Made by a program: the position numbers and the translations under genes. The notes below the pieces were generated by a model, which made no database searches, was not told the origin of the DNA, and worked only from the letters and a program-made list of their open reading frames with translations. DNA of 64,000 nt from Sympetrum striolatum (Eukaryota; Arthropoda; Insecta; Odonata; Libellulidae), in NCBI GenBank assembly GCA_947579665.1, contig OX388350.1:81363152-81427151 (forward strand), written 5' to 3'. Shown one piece after another: positions 1-13,250 of the stretch. Each line of letters starts with the position of its first letter. Within the stretch, counting starts at the first letter, position 1.

Positions 1-251
1 CATAACAACTAATGAAATAACTTTCCAACTAATACAATAGATACCTGGTGCACAGGGATATTATGACAGTATGATTTAACAAATGAAATAAAATAACACT
101 ATAAATTAGCATATTCACTATTATTCTAGCTCATAAAACCACTCTTACCTGGCGAAAAGGGGACATGATCACTTTACTATTTCAATGGAAGATACCATCT
201 AATAATTAGCCTTTTATTTACGATTCTTACACCTTGTACTATTGATACCTT

Positions 252-595
252 TAGTCAGGGGAATATTATGACTCTTACAAACTCTGACAGAGATATTACG
301 AATCTGGAAAAGATAGAATGGTTTAGAGACGAGGACTATGAAGCAGTACTAACATTTTGTAAGTTTGAGGAAAGGGTTAGGAGAAATAAGGTAAAATTGG
401 AGGTAATTCCCTCAGAATTGGTGGGAATCATTCACTTAATGATACCCAATGCAATTCATCATGGAGAATTAGGAATAGGAGGTTGTGTGAAAGATGGTGA
501 CAAGGAAATTGAAAATACTGAGAACAAACAAAAAATGTTAAAAAAATATAAGTCAAAACATATTACTGAACAAATTAGGTAGAATTAAAACTGAT
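252..595 (+). repeat. Module B copy 1, with a 104-codon open frame
   Basis: This is the only copy in which the plus frame stays open from its ATG (268) to 582. The predicted peptide is hydrophilic and charged, with GIIHLMIPNAIHHGEL in the middle and IGGCVKDG after it. I do not recognise a family. The stop seen in other copies just after TL (CTGTAAAA) is CTGGAAAAG here. Whether this is a surviving ancestral frame or chance cannot be decided from one copy; the other copies make coding ancestry plausible. Confidence 0.6.
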
Positions 596-865
596 CGGAA
601 AGTATGATATGATAACTCTATGATTTATCATTTTAACAATTAACTTATACTATAGATACCTGGCGAAGGGGGATATCATGACACTATGAATTTGCAAAGG
701 GAAAAAAATGACAACAATTTAGCCTTTTCACTATAAATCTAAAAATTAATACCATTGTTACCTGGCGAAAAAGGAATATGATCACTTTATAAATTTCAGT
801 GGAATATACCATCTACAAATTAACCTTTTAAATATGAATCTTACACCTTGTAATATTTTTACCGA

Positions 866-1205
866 TAGTCAGGAGAATATTATGACTCATAGAAACCCTG
901 ATGGAGATATTAAGACTCTGTAAAATTTAGAATGGGTTAAAGAGAATGACTGTGAAGCAGTACTAACAGTTGGCAAGGTTGAGGAAAGGGTTAGGAGAAA
1001 TAAGAAAAAAATGGAGGTAGTTCTCTCAGATTTAGTGGGAATCATTCACCTAATGATTCCCAATGCAATTCGTCATGGAGAATAAGGAAATGAGGTTGTG
1101 GGAGGGATGGTAACAAAGGAATTCAAATACTGAGAAAAAAGAAATTACTAAAAAACTGAAAGGCAAAAGTTATTATTGAACAAAATATATAGAACTAAAT
1201 CTGAT
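866..1205 (+). repeat. Module B copy 2
   Basis: Same frame as copy 1 through most of its length, with an in-frame TAA after TL and another after HGE. Between them about 65 codons are open, including KVEERVRR and LVGIIHLMIPNAIRHGE. It is flanked left by diverged monomers and right by 111-bp monomers. Confidence 0.8.
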
Positions 1206-1836
1206 GGGAGAGTTACTTGGCTCTAGAAGGATACGATGACTCTATGAATTATCCTTTTTATTATTATTAATATTTTATAGATACCTGGCACAATAGGATG
1301 TTATACCACTATGAATTTGCGAGGGGTATAAATTGACTCTACAAATTAGCCTTTTCGCTATAAATCTTACAAATAATACCATTGTTACCTGGCGTTAAGG
1401 GGATATGTCTCTAACACTATGAATTTCCGAGGGGGATAGAATAACTCTACAATTTAATTTTTTCTCTACAAATCTTACAAATAATACCATTGTTACCTGG
1501 CGTTAAGGGGATATGTCTCTAACACTATGAATTTCCGAGGGGGATAGTATAACTCTACAAATTAATTTTTTCTCTAGAAATCTTACAAATAATACCATTG
1601 TTACCTGGCGTTAAGGGTATATTATGTCTGTAACGCTATGAATTACCGAGGGGGATAATATGACTCTACAAACTAACCTTTTCACTATATATCTAACAAT
1701 AAGATATCATAGAATTTTTACCTGGCGTTCAGGGGATGTTATGACTATGAATTTAAGTGGCAGATAAAAGGACTCCACATGTTCGCCTTTTACTATTTCT
1801 TACTTAACTTCATACACCTTGAACTATTGCAACCAT

Positions 1837-2180
1837 TAGTCAGGGGAATATCATGACTCTTATAAACCCTGAAAGAGATATTACAACTCTGTAAAATTGG
1901 AATGGGTTAGAGAGCAGGACTGCGATGAGGTAATAACACATGGCAAAGTTGAGGAAAGGGTTAGGAGAATTAAGGTAAAAATGGAGGTAATTCTCTCAGA
2001 ATTGGCAGGAATCATTAACTTAATGATACCCAATGCATTTCATCATGGAGAATTAGGGCAGGAGGTTGTGTGAGGGATGTTAACAAGGGAATTGAAAATA
2101 CTGAGAAAAATCAAAAATTCCTCAGTAATTGAAAGGCAAAAGATGTTACTGAACAAAATATTTAGAATTATAACTGATAA
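1837..2180 (+). repeat. Module B copy 3
   Basis: One base is lost near the former TL stop, after which the central segment (THGKVEERVRR to FHHGELG) is again open in the ancestral frame. It is followed directly by module C instead of by monomers, the same order as at B12/C3. Confidence 0.8.
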
Positions 2181-2189
2181 GAAAAACCT

Positions 2190-2406
2190 TCACTTTGCTG
2201 TACACGCGGCTGGCTGAGAAGGGACATTCCCTGATAGCGGATTGCCAAAACAACCATACACTTAAGATAGATTAAAAACATGAAGTACCTTCTTTCCATC
2301 TGAAAGTAGGATGTTTTCTTAACTGTTGTCCTTGTCTGCGTTCTCTCACACGCACAACCTCTCCGTCTGGAATTGTTATGCCGCGTAAGTGCACCAGAAC
2401 CTCACA
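2190..2406. repeat. Module C copy 1
   Basis: About 215 bp beginning GGCTGGCTGAGAAGGGACAT and containing a GCACAACCTCTC motif near its end. Unrelated to the 111-bp monomer. The same sequence follows B12 at 13,982. Origin unknown. Confidence 0.75.
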
Positions 2407-2533
2407 GCCTGGGCACGTGGCTGGCTGAGAAGGGAAACATTCCCTGCTAGCGGGTTGCCGAAAAAATCTCACCCTTAAGATACATTGGCAGCATGAAATA
2501 CAGTCTTTCAATGTGAAAGTAGGATGTGATCTC
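2407..2533. repeat. Module C copy 2, truncated
   Basis: Direct tandem repeat of the first ~125 bp of module C, joined on its right to the 5'-truncated B4. The junction is a recombination breakpoint. Confidence 0.75.
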
Positions 2534-2848
2534 GGAGGGTGATATTAAAAATCTGTAAAATATAGAATGGGATAGAAAGGATGAGTATGAAGCAGTACTA
2601 ACCCTTGGCAAGATTGAGAATAGGGTTACCAGAAATAAGGTAAAAAGGGAGGTAATATTGGTCAGAATTGGTGAGAATCATTCACTTATTGATTCCCTAT
2701 ACATTTCATCATGGAGAATTAGGAAAAGAGATTGTGTGAGGGATGGTAACAAGGGAATTGAAAATACTGTAAACAAACAAAAATGACTGCTAAACTGAAA
2801 AGCAAAAGTTATTACGGAAGGAAGAATATATTGATTTAAAACTGACAG
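2533..2848 (+). repeat. Module B copy 4, 5'-truncated
   Basis: Begins inside the second half-unit, immediately after the truncated C module; the usual TAGTCAGGGG start is missing. One extra base at ATATTGGTCAG shifts the central frame. Confidence 0.8.
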
Positions 2849-3030
2849 GAAAGTTACCTGGCACTAGAATGATATAATAACTATGAATTATCATTTCAAC
2901 TATTAATTTTACAACTTCTACTATTGTTACCTGGCGTAAAGGGGATACTATGACAATTTCCAAGGAGGATAAAGTGACTCTACAAATTAGCATTTTCACT
3001 ATGATTCTTACACCTTGTACTATTGTTACC

Positions 3031-3371
3031 GATAATCAGGGGAATATTATGACTCTTAGATACCCAAAGGGAGATATGACAACTCTAAAATATAGAAAGG
3101 GTTAGAGAGAAGGTCTGCAGCAGTACTAACACATGGCAAGGATGAGGAAAGGGTTAGGAAAAATAAGGTAAAAATGGAAGTAATTCTCTCAGAATTGGTG
3201 GGAATCATTCACTCAATGATTTCCAATGCAATTCATCATGGAGAATTAGGGGTGCTGAGAGCGTGTGGGATGGTGACTAGGAAATTGAAAATACCATGAA
3301 TAAACCAATAATATTAAAAAATTGAAAGGCAAAAGATATTACTGATCAAAATATATAGAAATAAAACTTTA
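3031..3371 (+). repeat. Module B copy 5
   Basis: The central segment is open in the ancestral frame (AVLTHGKDEERVRK to AIHHGELG). Shifted beyond GELG. Confidence 0.8.
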
Positions 3372-3882
3372 AGGAAAGTTACTTGGCCCTAGAAGGATAT
3401 GATGACTATGAATTATCTTTTTCCCTACTAATTTTAAAACTAATACTATTTTTACCTGGCGTAAAAGGGATATTATGACACTATGAAATTCCCAGACGGA
3501 TAAATTGACTCTACCAATTAATCTTTTCACTATAGATTTAACAATTAATACCATTTTTACCTGGCGTTAAGGGGATATTATGTCTGTAACACAAATTTAC
3601 CTGGGGGATAAAATGACTCTACATATTAACGTTTTCAGTATATATCTAAGAAAAAATACCATTTTTACCTTGCATTAAGGGGATATTATTTATCTAAGAA
3701 TATGAAATTTCGAGAGGGATAAAATGACTCTACAAATAAGCATTTTCACTGTAAATCTAACAAATGATACAATTTTTATCTGGCATTAAGGGGATATTAT
3801 GACTGAATTTCAGTGGGAGATAAAATGATTCTACAAAATATCCTATTAAATATAACTCTCACACCATGTACTATTGTTACAG

Positions 3883-4220
3883 TTAGTCATGGGAATAATA
3901 TGACTCTTAGAAATGCTGTCGTAGATATTAAGACTCCGTAAAATTTAGAATGGGTCTTGAGGAGGACCTTGAAGCCGTACTAACACTGACAAGGTTGAGG
4001 AAAGGGTTAGGTGAAATGAGGTAATGAAGGAAATTCCCTCAGAATTGGTGAGAATCATTCGCTCAATGATTTCCAATGCAATTCATCATGGAGAATTAGG
4101 AAAGCTGGTTGCGTGTGGGATGGTAACTAGGGAATTGAAATTATCATGAAAAAACCAATAGCATTTGAAAAATTGAAAGGCAAATATATTAATGAAACAA
4201 AAATATTGAATTAAAACTGT
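3883..4220 (+). repeat. Module B copy 6
   Basis: First copy with the shortened CACTGACAAGG in place of CACTTGGCAAGG, a change that breaks the central frame and is shared with copies 7-11. That shared defect marks these copies as amplified after the frame was lost. Confidence 0.8.
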
Positions 4221-4955
4221 TAGGAAAGTTACTTGGCCCTAGAAAGATATGACTATGAACAATTCTTTTTTGCTATTAATTTGATAACTTATACTATGGT
4301 TACCTGGCGTAAAAACGATATTATGACACTATGAAATTCCCAGGGGGATATTGACTCTACCAATTAACCTTCTCACTAAAGATCTAACAATTAATACAAT
4401 TTTTACCTGGCACTCAGGGGACAATATGTCTCTTACGCTATGAATTTCCCTGGGGAATAAAATGACTCTACAAATAAGCATTTTTACTATAAAACTAACA
4501 AATAATACCAATGTTACCTGGCGTTAAGGGGATATTATGTCTCTAAAGCTATGAATTTCCGTGAGGGATAAAATGACTCTACGAATAAGCATTTTCCATA
4601 TAAATCTAAAAAATAATACCTTTGTTACCTGGCGTTAAGGGGATATTATGTAACTAATGCTATGAATTTCCGAGAGGGATAAAATGACTCCACCCATAAG
4701 CATTTTCACTATAAATCTAAAAAATAATACCTTTGTTACCTGGCGTTAAGGGGATATTATGTATCTAAAGCTATGAGTTTCCGAGAGGGATAAAATTACT
4801 CCACGATAAGCATTTTCACTATACATCTAAAAAATAATACCTTTGTTACCTGGCGTTTAGGGGATGTTATTACTATGAATTTCAATGAGAGAATAAATGA
4901 CTCTACAAAATTGCCTTTTAAATATTACTCTCACACCTGGTACTGTTGTTACAGG

Positions 4956-5292
4956 TAGTCAGGGGAATATTATGACTTTTGCAAACTCTGATGGAGATAT
5001 TAAGACTCTGTAAAATTCAGAATAGGTTTGAGAGGAGGATTGTGAAGCAGTACAAACACTGACAAGGTTGAGGAAAGATTAGGTGAAACAGGGTAATGGA
5101 GGTAATTCCCTCAGAATTAGTGGGAATCATTTACTTATTGATTCCCAAGTGAATTCATCATGGAGAATTAGGATAGGTGGTTGTGTGTGGGATGGTGTCT
5201 AGGGAATTGAAAATATCATTAACAAGCCAATAGATTTTGAAAAATTGATACGCAAATATATTACTGAACAAAAAATATATTGATATAAAACT
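4956..5292 (+). repeat. Module B copy 7
   Basis: Member of the homogenised group B7-B9, with CACACCTGG and ACAGGTAGTC on its left border and GATTAGGTGAAACAGG inside. No open frame of note. Confidence 0.8.
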
Positions 5293-5579
5293 GTTAGGAA
5301 GTTACTTGGCCCTAGAAAGATATGATGACTCTATGAATAATTCTTTTTGCTATTAATTTTAGAACTTCTACTATTCTTACCTGGCGTAAAAGGGATATTA
5401 TGACACTATGAAATTCCCTGAGGGATATTGACTTTACCAATTAACCTTCTCACTATAGATCTATCAATTAACACCATTTTTACCTGGCGCTCAGGATATA
5501 TTATGTCTCTAACACTATGGATATCACTGGGGAATAAAATGACTCAACAAATAATAATTTTCACTATAAATCTAAAAAA

Positions 5580-7080
5580 TAATGCCATTGTTACCTGGCG
5601 TTAAGGGGATATTATGACTCTAAAGCTATGGATTTCTGAGAGGGATAAAATGACTTCACCCATAAGCATTTTCCATATAAATCTAAAAAATAATACCTTT
5701 GTTACCTGGCGCTAAGGGGATATTATGTAACTAATGCTATGAATTTCCGAGAGGGATAAAATGACTCTACAAATAAGCATTTTCCATATAAATCTAAAAA
5801 ATAATACCTTTGTTACCAGGCGTTAAGGGGATATTATGTAACTAATACTATGAATTTCCGAGAGGGATAAAATGACTCTACGAATAAGCATTTTCCATAT
5901 AAATCTAAAAAATAATACCATTGTTACCTGGCGTTAAGGGGATATTATGTCTCTAATGCTATGAATTTCCGAGAGGGATAAAATGACTCTACGAATAAGC
6001 ATTTTCACTATAAATCTAAAAAATAATACCATTGTTACCTGGCGTTAAGGGGATATTATGTAACCAAAGCTATGAATTTCCGAGAGGGATAAAATTACTC
6101 CACGATAAGCATTTTCACTATAAATCTAAAAAGTAATACCTTTGTTACCTGGCGTTTAGGTGATCTTATGTAACTAAAGCTATGAATTTCCGAGAGGGAT
6201 AAAATGACTCTACGAATAAGCATTTTCCATATAAATCTAAAAAATAATACCTTTGTTACCTGGCGTTAAGGGGATATTATGTAACTAATGCTATGAATTT
6301 CCGAGAGGGATAAAATTACTCTACAAATAAGCATTTTCACTTTGAATCAAACTTATAATACCATTGTAACCTGGCGTTAAGGGTATATTATGTCTCTAGA
6401 GCTATTAACTTCCGAGAGGGATATAATGACACTACGAATAAGCATTTTCCATATAAATCTAAAAAATAATACCTTTGTTACCTGGCGTTAAGGGGATATT
6501 ATGTAACTAAAGCTATGAATTTCCGAGAGGGATAAAATGACTCTACGAATAAGCATTTTCCATATAAATCTAAAAAATAATACCTTTGTTACCTGGCGTT
6601 AAGGGGATATTATGTAACTAATGCTATGAATTTCCGAGAGGGATAAAATGACTCTACAAATAAGCATTTTCACTTTGAATCAAACTTAAAATACCATTGT
6701 AACCTGGCGTTAAGGGTATATTATGTCTCTAGAGCTATTAACTTCCGAGAGGGATATAATGACACTACGAATAAGCATTTTCCATATAAATCTAAAAAAT
6801 AATACCTTTGTTACCTGGCGTTAAGGGGATATTATGTAACTAATGCTATGAATTTCCGAGAGGGATAAAATGACTCTACGAATAAGCATTTTCCATATAA
6901 ATCTAAAAAATAATACCTTTGTTACCTGGCGTTAAGGGGATATTATGACTTAAAAGCTATGAACTTCCGAGAGGGATAAAATTACTCCACGATAAGCATT
7001 TTCACTATAAATCTAAAAAATAATACCTTTGTTACCTGGCGTTTAGGGGATGTTATTACTATGAATTTCAATGAGAGAAT
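5580..7080. repeat. Homogenised 111-bp monomer block
   Basis: About thirteen head-to-tail monomers with few differences between neighbours, lying between the B modules at 4.96 and 7.14 kb. A variant monomer with GTAACCTGGCGTTAAGGGTA and TTAACTTCCGAG recurs near 6,370 and 6,700, three monomers apart, which is a local higher-order pattern of about 333 bp. Confidence 0.85.
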
Positions 7081-8000
7081 AAATGCCTCTACAAAATTGC
7101 CTTTTAAATATTACTCTCACACCTGGTACTGTTGTTACAGGTAGTCAGGGGAATATTATGACTTTTGCAAACTCTGATGGAGATATTAAGACTCTGTAAA
7201 ATTCAGAATTGGTTTGAGAGGAGGACTGTGAAGAAGTACAAACACTGACAAGGTTGAGGAAAGATTAGGTGAAACAGGGTAATGGAGGTAATTCCCTCAG
7301 AATTGGTGGGAATCATTTACTTATTGATTCCCAAGTGAATTCATCATGGAGAATTAGGATAGGTGGTTGTGTGTGGGATGGTGTCCAGGGAATTGAAAAT
7401 ATCATGAACAAACCAATAGCATTTGAAAAATTGAAACGCAAATATATTACTGAACAAAATGTATTGATTTAAAACTGTTAGGAAGTTACTTGGCCCTAGA
7501 AAGATATGATGACTCTATGAATAATTCTTTTCGCTATTAATTTTAGAACTTATACTATTTTTACCTGGCGTAAAAGGGATATTATGACACTATGAAATTC
7601 CCAGAGGGATTTTGACTTTACCAATTAACCTTCTCACTATAGATCTAACAATTAACACCATTTTTACCTGGCGCGCAGGATATATTATGTCTCTAACACT
7701 ACGGATTTCACTGGGGAATAAAATGACTCTACAAATAATAATTTTCACTACAAATCTAACAAATAATACCAATGTTACCTGGCGTTAAGGGGATATAATG
7801 TCTCTAAAGCTTTGAAATTCTGAGAGGGATAAAATGACTCTACGAATATGCAATTTCACTATAAAAGTAACAAATAATACCAATGTTACCTGGCGTTTAG
7901 GGGATAATATGACTCTAAAGCTATGGATTTCCAAGAAGGATAAAATGACTCTACGAATATGCATTTTCACTATAAATCTAAATTATAATACCTTTGTTAC
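7040..8000. repeat. Array segment duplicated at 3,071 bp offset, first copy
   Basis: This stretch, comprising module B8 with the flanking monomers, matches 10,111-11,071 almost base for base. Three separate open frames inside it recur at exactly +3,071 with nearly identical translations. The duplication covers the module and about six monomers to its right, so whole composite segments are copied, not only single monomers. Confidence 0.85.
7142..7479 (+). repeat. Module B copy 8
   Basis: Nearly identical to B9. A 67-codon frame (7,269-7,472) covers the second half and, in its last part, uses the same frame as copy 1 (IGGCVWDG then GIEN and KLK.KYITEQ), matching IGGCVKDG, EIEN and ITEQ there. 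Confidence 0.8.
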
Positions 8001-10150
8001 CTGGCGTTAACAGGATATAATGTCTCTAATGCTATGAATTTCCGAGAGGGATAAAATGACTTTACGAATAAGCATTTTACATATAAATCTAAAAAATAAT
8101 ACCTTTGTTACCTGGCGTTAAGGGGATATTATGTAACTAAAGCTATGAATTTCCGAGAGGGATAAAATGACTCTACAAATAAGCATTTTCCATATAAATC
8201 TAAAAAATAATACCTTTGTTACCTGGCGTTAAGGGGATATTATGTAACTAAAGCTATGAATTTCCGAGAGGGATAAAATGACTCTACGAATAAGCATTTT
8301 CCATATAAATCTAAAAAATAATACCTTTGTTACCTGGCGTTAAGGGGATATTATGTAACTAAAGCTATGAATTTCCGAGAGGGATAAAATGACTCTACAA
8401 ATAAGCATTTTCCATATAAATCTAAAAAATAATACCTTTGTTACCTGGCGTTAAGGGGATATTATGTAACTAATGCTATGAATTTCCGAGAGGGATAAAA
8501 TGACTCTACAAATAATCATTTTCACTTTGAATCAAACTTATAATACAATTGTAACCTGGCGTTAAGGGTATATTATGTCTCTAGAGCTATTAACTTCCGA
8601 GAGGGATATAATAACACTACGAATAAGCATTTTCCATATAAATCTAAAAAATAATACCTTTGTTACCTGGCGTTAAGGGGATATTATGACTCTAAAGCTA
8701 TGAATTTCCGAGAGGGATAAAATGACTCTACAAATAAGCATTTTCCATATAAATCAAAAAATTATACCTTTGTTACCTGGCTTTAAGGGGATATTATGTA
8801 ACTAAAGCTATGAATTTCCGAGAGGGATAAAATGACTCTACGAATAAGCATTTTCACTTTGAATCAAACTTATAATACCATTGTAACCTGGCGTTAAGGG
8901 TATATTATGTCTCTAGAGCTATTAACTTCCGAGAGGGATATAATAACACTACGAATAAGCATTTTCCATATAAATCTAAAAAATAATACCTTTGTTACCT
9001 GGCGTTAAGGGGATATTATGTAACTAAAGCTATGAATTTCCGAGAGGGATAAAATGACTCTACGAATAAGCATTTTCCATATAAATATATAAAATAATAC
9101 CTTTGTTACCTGGCGTTTAAGGGATATTATGTAACTAATGCTATGAATTTCCGAGAGGGATAACATGACTCTACAAATAAGCATTTTCACTTTGAATCAA
9201 ACTTATAATGCTATTGTAACCTGGCGTTAAGGGTATTTTATGTCTCTAGAGCTATTAACTTCCGAGAGGGATATAATAACACTACGAATAAGCATTTTCC
9301 ATATAAATCTAAAAAATAATACCTTTGTTACCTGGCGTTAAGGGGATATTATGTAACTAAAGCTATGAATTTCCGAGAGGGATAAAATGACTCTACGAAT
9401 AAGCATTTTCCATATAAATATAAAAAATAATACCTTTGTTACCTGGCGTTAAAGGGATATTATGTAACTAATGCTATGAATTTCCGAGAGGGATAACATG
9501 ACTCTAGAAAATAAGCATTTTCACTTTGAATCAAACTTATAATACCATTGTAACCTGGCGTTAAGGGTATATTATGTCTCTAGAGCTATTAACTTCCGAG
9601 AGGGATATAATGACACTACGAATAAGCATTTTCCATATAAATCTAAAAAATAATACCATTGTTACCTGGCGTTAAGGGGATATTATGTAACTAAAGCTAT
9701 GTATTTCCGAGAGGGATAAAATTACTCCACGATAAGCATTTTCACTATAAATCTAAAAAATAATACCTTTGTTACCTGGCGTTAAGGTGAAATTATGTAA
9801 CTAAAGCTATGAATTTCCGAGAGGGATAAAATTACTCCACGATAAGCATTTTCACTATAAATCTAAAAAATAATACCTTTGTTACCTGGCGTTAAGGTGA
9901 TATTATGTAACTAAAGCTATGAATTTCCGAGAGGGATAAAATGACTCTACGAATAAGCATTTTCCATATAAATCTAAAAAATAATACCATTGTTACCTGG
10001 CGTTAAGGGGATATTATGTATCTAAAGCTACGAATTTCCGAGAGGGATAAAATTACTCCACGATAAGCATTTTCACTATAAATCTAAAAAATAATACCTT
10101 TGTTACCTGGCGTTTAGGGGATGTTATTACTATGAATTTCAATGAGAGAA
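7560..10150. repeat. Longest 111-bp monomer block
   Basis: About 23 monomers without a B module, the longest uninterrupted run in the array. The same GTAACCTGGCG/TTAACTTCCGAG variant recurs near 8,550, 8,885, 9,220 and 9,550, spaced about 333-335 bases, so much of this block is a trimeric higher-order repeat. The shared variant in the 5.6-7.1-kb block indicates exchange between the two blocks. Confidence 0.85.
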
Positions 10151-11071
10151 TAAATGACTCTACAAAATTGCCTTTTAAATATTACTCTCACACCTGGTAC
10201 TGTTGTTACAGGTAGTCAGGGGAATATTATGACTTTTGCAAACTCTGATGGAGATATTAAGACTCTGTAAAATTCAGAATTGGTTTTAGAGGAGGACTGT
10301 GAAGAAGTACAAACACTGACAAGGTTGAGGAAAGATTAGGTGAAACAGGGTAATGGAGGTAATTCCCTCAGAATTGGTGGGAATCATTTACTTATTGATT
10401 CCCAAGTGAATTCATCATGGAGAATTAGGATAGGTGGTTGTGTGTGGGATGGTGTCCAGGGAATTGAAAATATCATGAACAAACCAATAGCATTTGAAAA
10501 ATTGAAACTCAAATATATTACTGAACAAAATGTATTGATTTAAAACTGTTAGGAAGTTACTTGGCCCTAGAAAGATATGATGACTCTATGAATAATTCTT
10601 TTCGCTATTAATTTTAGAACTTATACTATTCTTACCTGGCGTAAAAGGGATATTATGACACTATGAAATTCCCAGAGGGATTTTGACTTTACCAATTAAC
10701 CTTCTCATTATAGATCTATCAATTAACACCATTTTTACCTGGCGCGCAGGATATATTATGTCTCTAACACTACGGATTTCACTGGGGAATAAAATGACTC
10801 TACAAATAATAATTTTCACTACAAATCTAACAAATAATACCAATGTTACCTGGCGTTAAGGGGATATAATGTCTCTAAAGCTTTGAAATTCTGAGAGGGA
10901 TAAAATGACTCTACGAATATGCATTTTCACTATAAAAGTAACAAATAATACCAATGTTACCTGGCGTTTAGGGGATATTATGACTCTAAAGCTATGGATT
11001 TCCAAGAAGGATAAAATGACTCTACGAATATGCGTTTTCACTATATATCTAAATTATAATACCTTTGTTAC
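10111..11071. repeat. Array segment duplicated at 3,071 bp offset, second copy
   Basis: Second copy of the segment at 7,040-8,000. Differences are scattered point changes. Immediately to the right, about 10,850-11,050 is repeated again at about 11,184-11,384 (offset 334, three monomers), giving a nested, more recent duplication. Confidence 0.85.
10213..10550 (+). repeat. Module B copy 9
   Basis: Copy of B8 displaced by 3,071 bases, with the same 67-codon frame differing by one residue. Confidence 0.8.
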
Positions 11072-11952
11072 CTGGCGTTAACAGGATATAATGTCTCTAA
11101 AGCTATGAATTTCCCTGGGGGATAAAATGACTCTACAAATTAGCATTTTTCACTATAAATCTAACAAATAATACCAATGTTACCTGGCGTTAAGGGGATA
11201 TAATGTCTCTAAAGCTTTGAAATTCTGAGAGGGATAAAATGACTCTACGAATATGCATTTTCACTATAAAAGTAACAAATAATACCAATGTTACCTGGCG
11301 TTTAGGGGATATTATGACTCTAAAGCTATGGATTTCCAAGAAGGATAAAATGACTCTACGAATATGCGTTTTCACTATAAATCTAAATTGTAATACCTTT
11401 GTTACCTGGCGTTAACAGGATATAATGTCTCTTAAGCTATGAATTTCCCTGGGGGATAAAATGACTCTACAAATTAGCATTTTTCACTATAAATCTAACA
11501 AATAATACCAATGTTACCTGGCGTTAAGGGGATATTATGTCTTTAAAGCTATGAATTTCCGAGAGGGATAAAATGACTATGAATAAGCATTTACACTATA
11601 AATCTAAAAAATAATACCTTTGTTACCTGGCGTTAAGGGGATATTATGACTCTAAAGCTATGAATTTCCGAGAGGGATAAAATGACTATGAATAAGCATT
11701 TACACTTTAAATCTAAAAAATAATACCTTTGTTACCTGGCGTTAAGGGGATATTATGACTCTAAAGCTATGAATTTCCGAGAGGGATAAAATGACTATGA
11801 ATAAGCATTTTCACTATAAATCTAAAAAATAGTACCTTTGTTACTTGGCATTAAGGGGATATTATGACTATGAATTTCAGCGCTTGAAAAAAAACGACTC
11901 TATAAAATTACCTTTTAAATATTACTCTCACACCTGGTACTGTTGTTACAGG

Positions 11953-12290
11953 TAGTCAGGGGAATATTATGACTCATAGAAACTCTGACTGAGATATTAA
12001 GACTCCGTAAAATTTAGAATGGGTCTTGAGGAGGACTGTGAAGCAGTACAAACACTGACAAGGTTAAGGAAATGGTTAGGTGACATAAGGGTAACGGAAG
12101 AAATTCCCTCAGAATTGGTGGGAATCATTTACTTATTGATTTCTAAGTCAATTCATCATGGAGAATTAGGATAGGTGGTTGTGTGGGGGAAGATTACAAG
12201 GAAAGTGAAAATATCATGAACAAACCAATAGCATTTGAAAAATTGAAAGGCAAATGTATTACTGAACCAAATATATTGATTTAAAACTGT
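11953..12290 (+). repeat. Module B copy 10
   Basis: Left border like B7-B9, right half more diverged. No useful open frame. Followed by a few monomers of mixed quality. Confidence 0.8.
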
Positions 12291-12915
12291 TAGGAAAGTT
12301 ACATGGCCCTAAAAGGATATGATGACCCTATGAATTATCTTATTCCCAACTAATTTTAAAACTAATAATATTTTTACCAGGCGTAAAAGGGATATTATGA
12401 CACTATGAAATTCCCAGGGGGATATTGACTCTACCAATTAACCTTCTCACTATAGATCTAACAATTAATACCTTCGTTACCTGGCATTAAGGGGATATTA
12501 TGACTCTAAAGCTATGAATTTCGGAGAGGGATAAAATGACTATGAATAAGCATCTTCACTATGAATCAAACAAATAATACCATTATTACCTGGCGTTAAG
12601 GGGATATTATTTCTTAACGCTATGAACATCCCTGGGGGATAAATATACTCTACCAATTAACCTTTTCAGTATTGATCTAACAATTATTACCATTTTTACC
12701 TGGCGATCAGGGGATATTATGTCTCTAAATCTATGAATTTCCCTGGAGATAAAATGACGCTACAAATTAACCTTTTTACTTTAAATCTAACAAATAATAC
12801 CATTGTTACCTGGCATTAAGGGGATATTATGACTATGAATTTCAGTGGGTGAAATAATGACTCTACAAAATTGCCTTTCAAATATTTCTCTCATATCTTG
12901 TACTGTTGTTACAAG

Positions 12916-13250
12916 TAGTCAGGGGAATATGACTCTTAGAAACCCTGATAGAGATATTAAGACTCTGTAAACTTTATAATGCCTTTGAGAGGAGGACTGT
13001 GAAGCACTACTAACACTGACAAGGTTGGGGAAAGGGTTATGTGAAATAAGGTAATGGAGGAAATTCCCTCAGAATTGGTGGGAATCATTTACATATTGAT
13101 TTCCAACGCATTTCATCATGGAGAACTAGGAATTGAGGTGTGTGAGAGATGGTAACAAAGGAATAGAAAATACTGAGCATGAACAAAAATTACTAAATAA
13201 CTGAAATTAAAATGTTAATACTGGAAAATATATATAGAAATAAAATTGAT
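12916..13250 (+). repeat. Module B copy 11
   Basis: Diverged copy with a short deletion at its start (GGGGAATATGACTC lacks ATT). Frame destroyed. Confidence 0.75.

Noticed and set aside
2272..11375. Series of 60-79-codon minus-strand frames in the first array
   Set aside because: They repeat with the 111-bp monomer (37 codons per unit), differ only as the monomers do, and have low-complexity translations. They are a by-product of the repeat.
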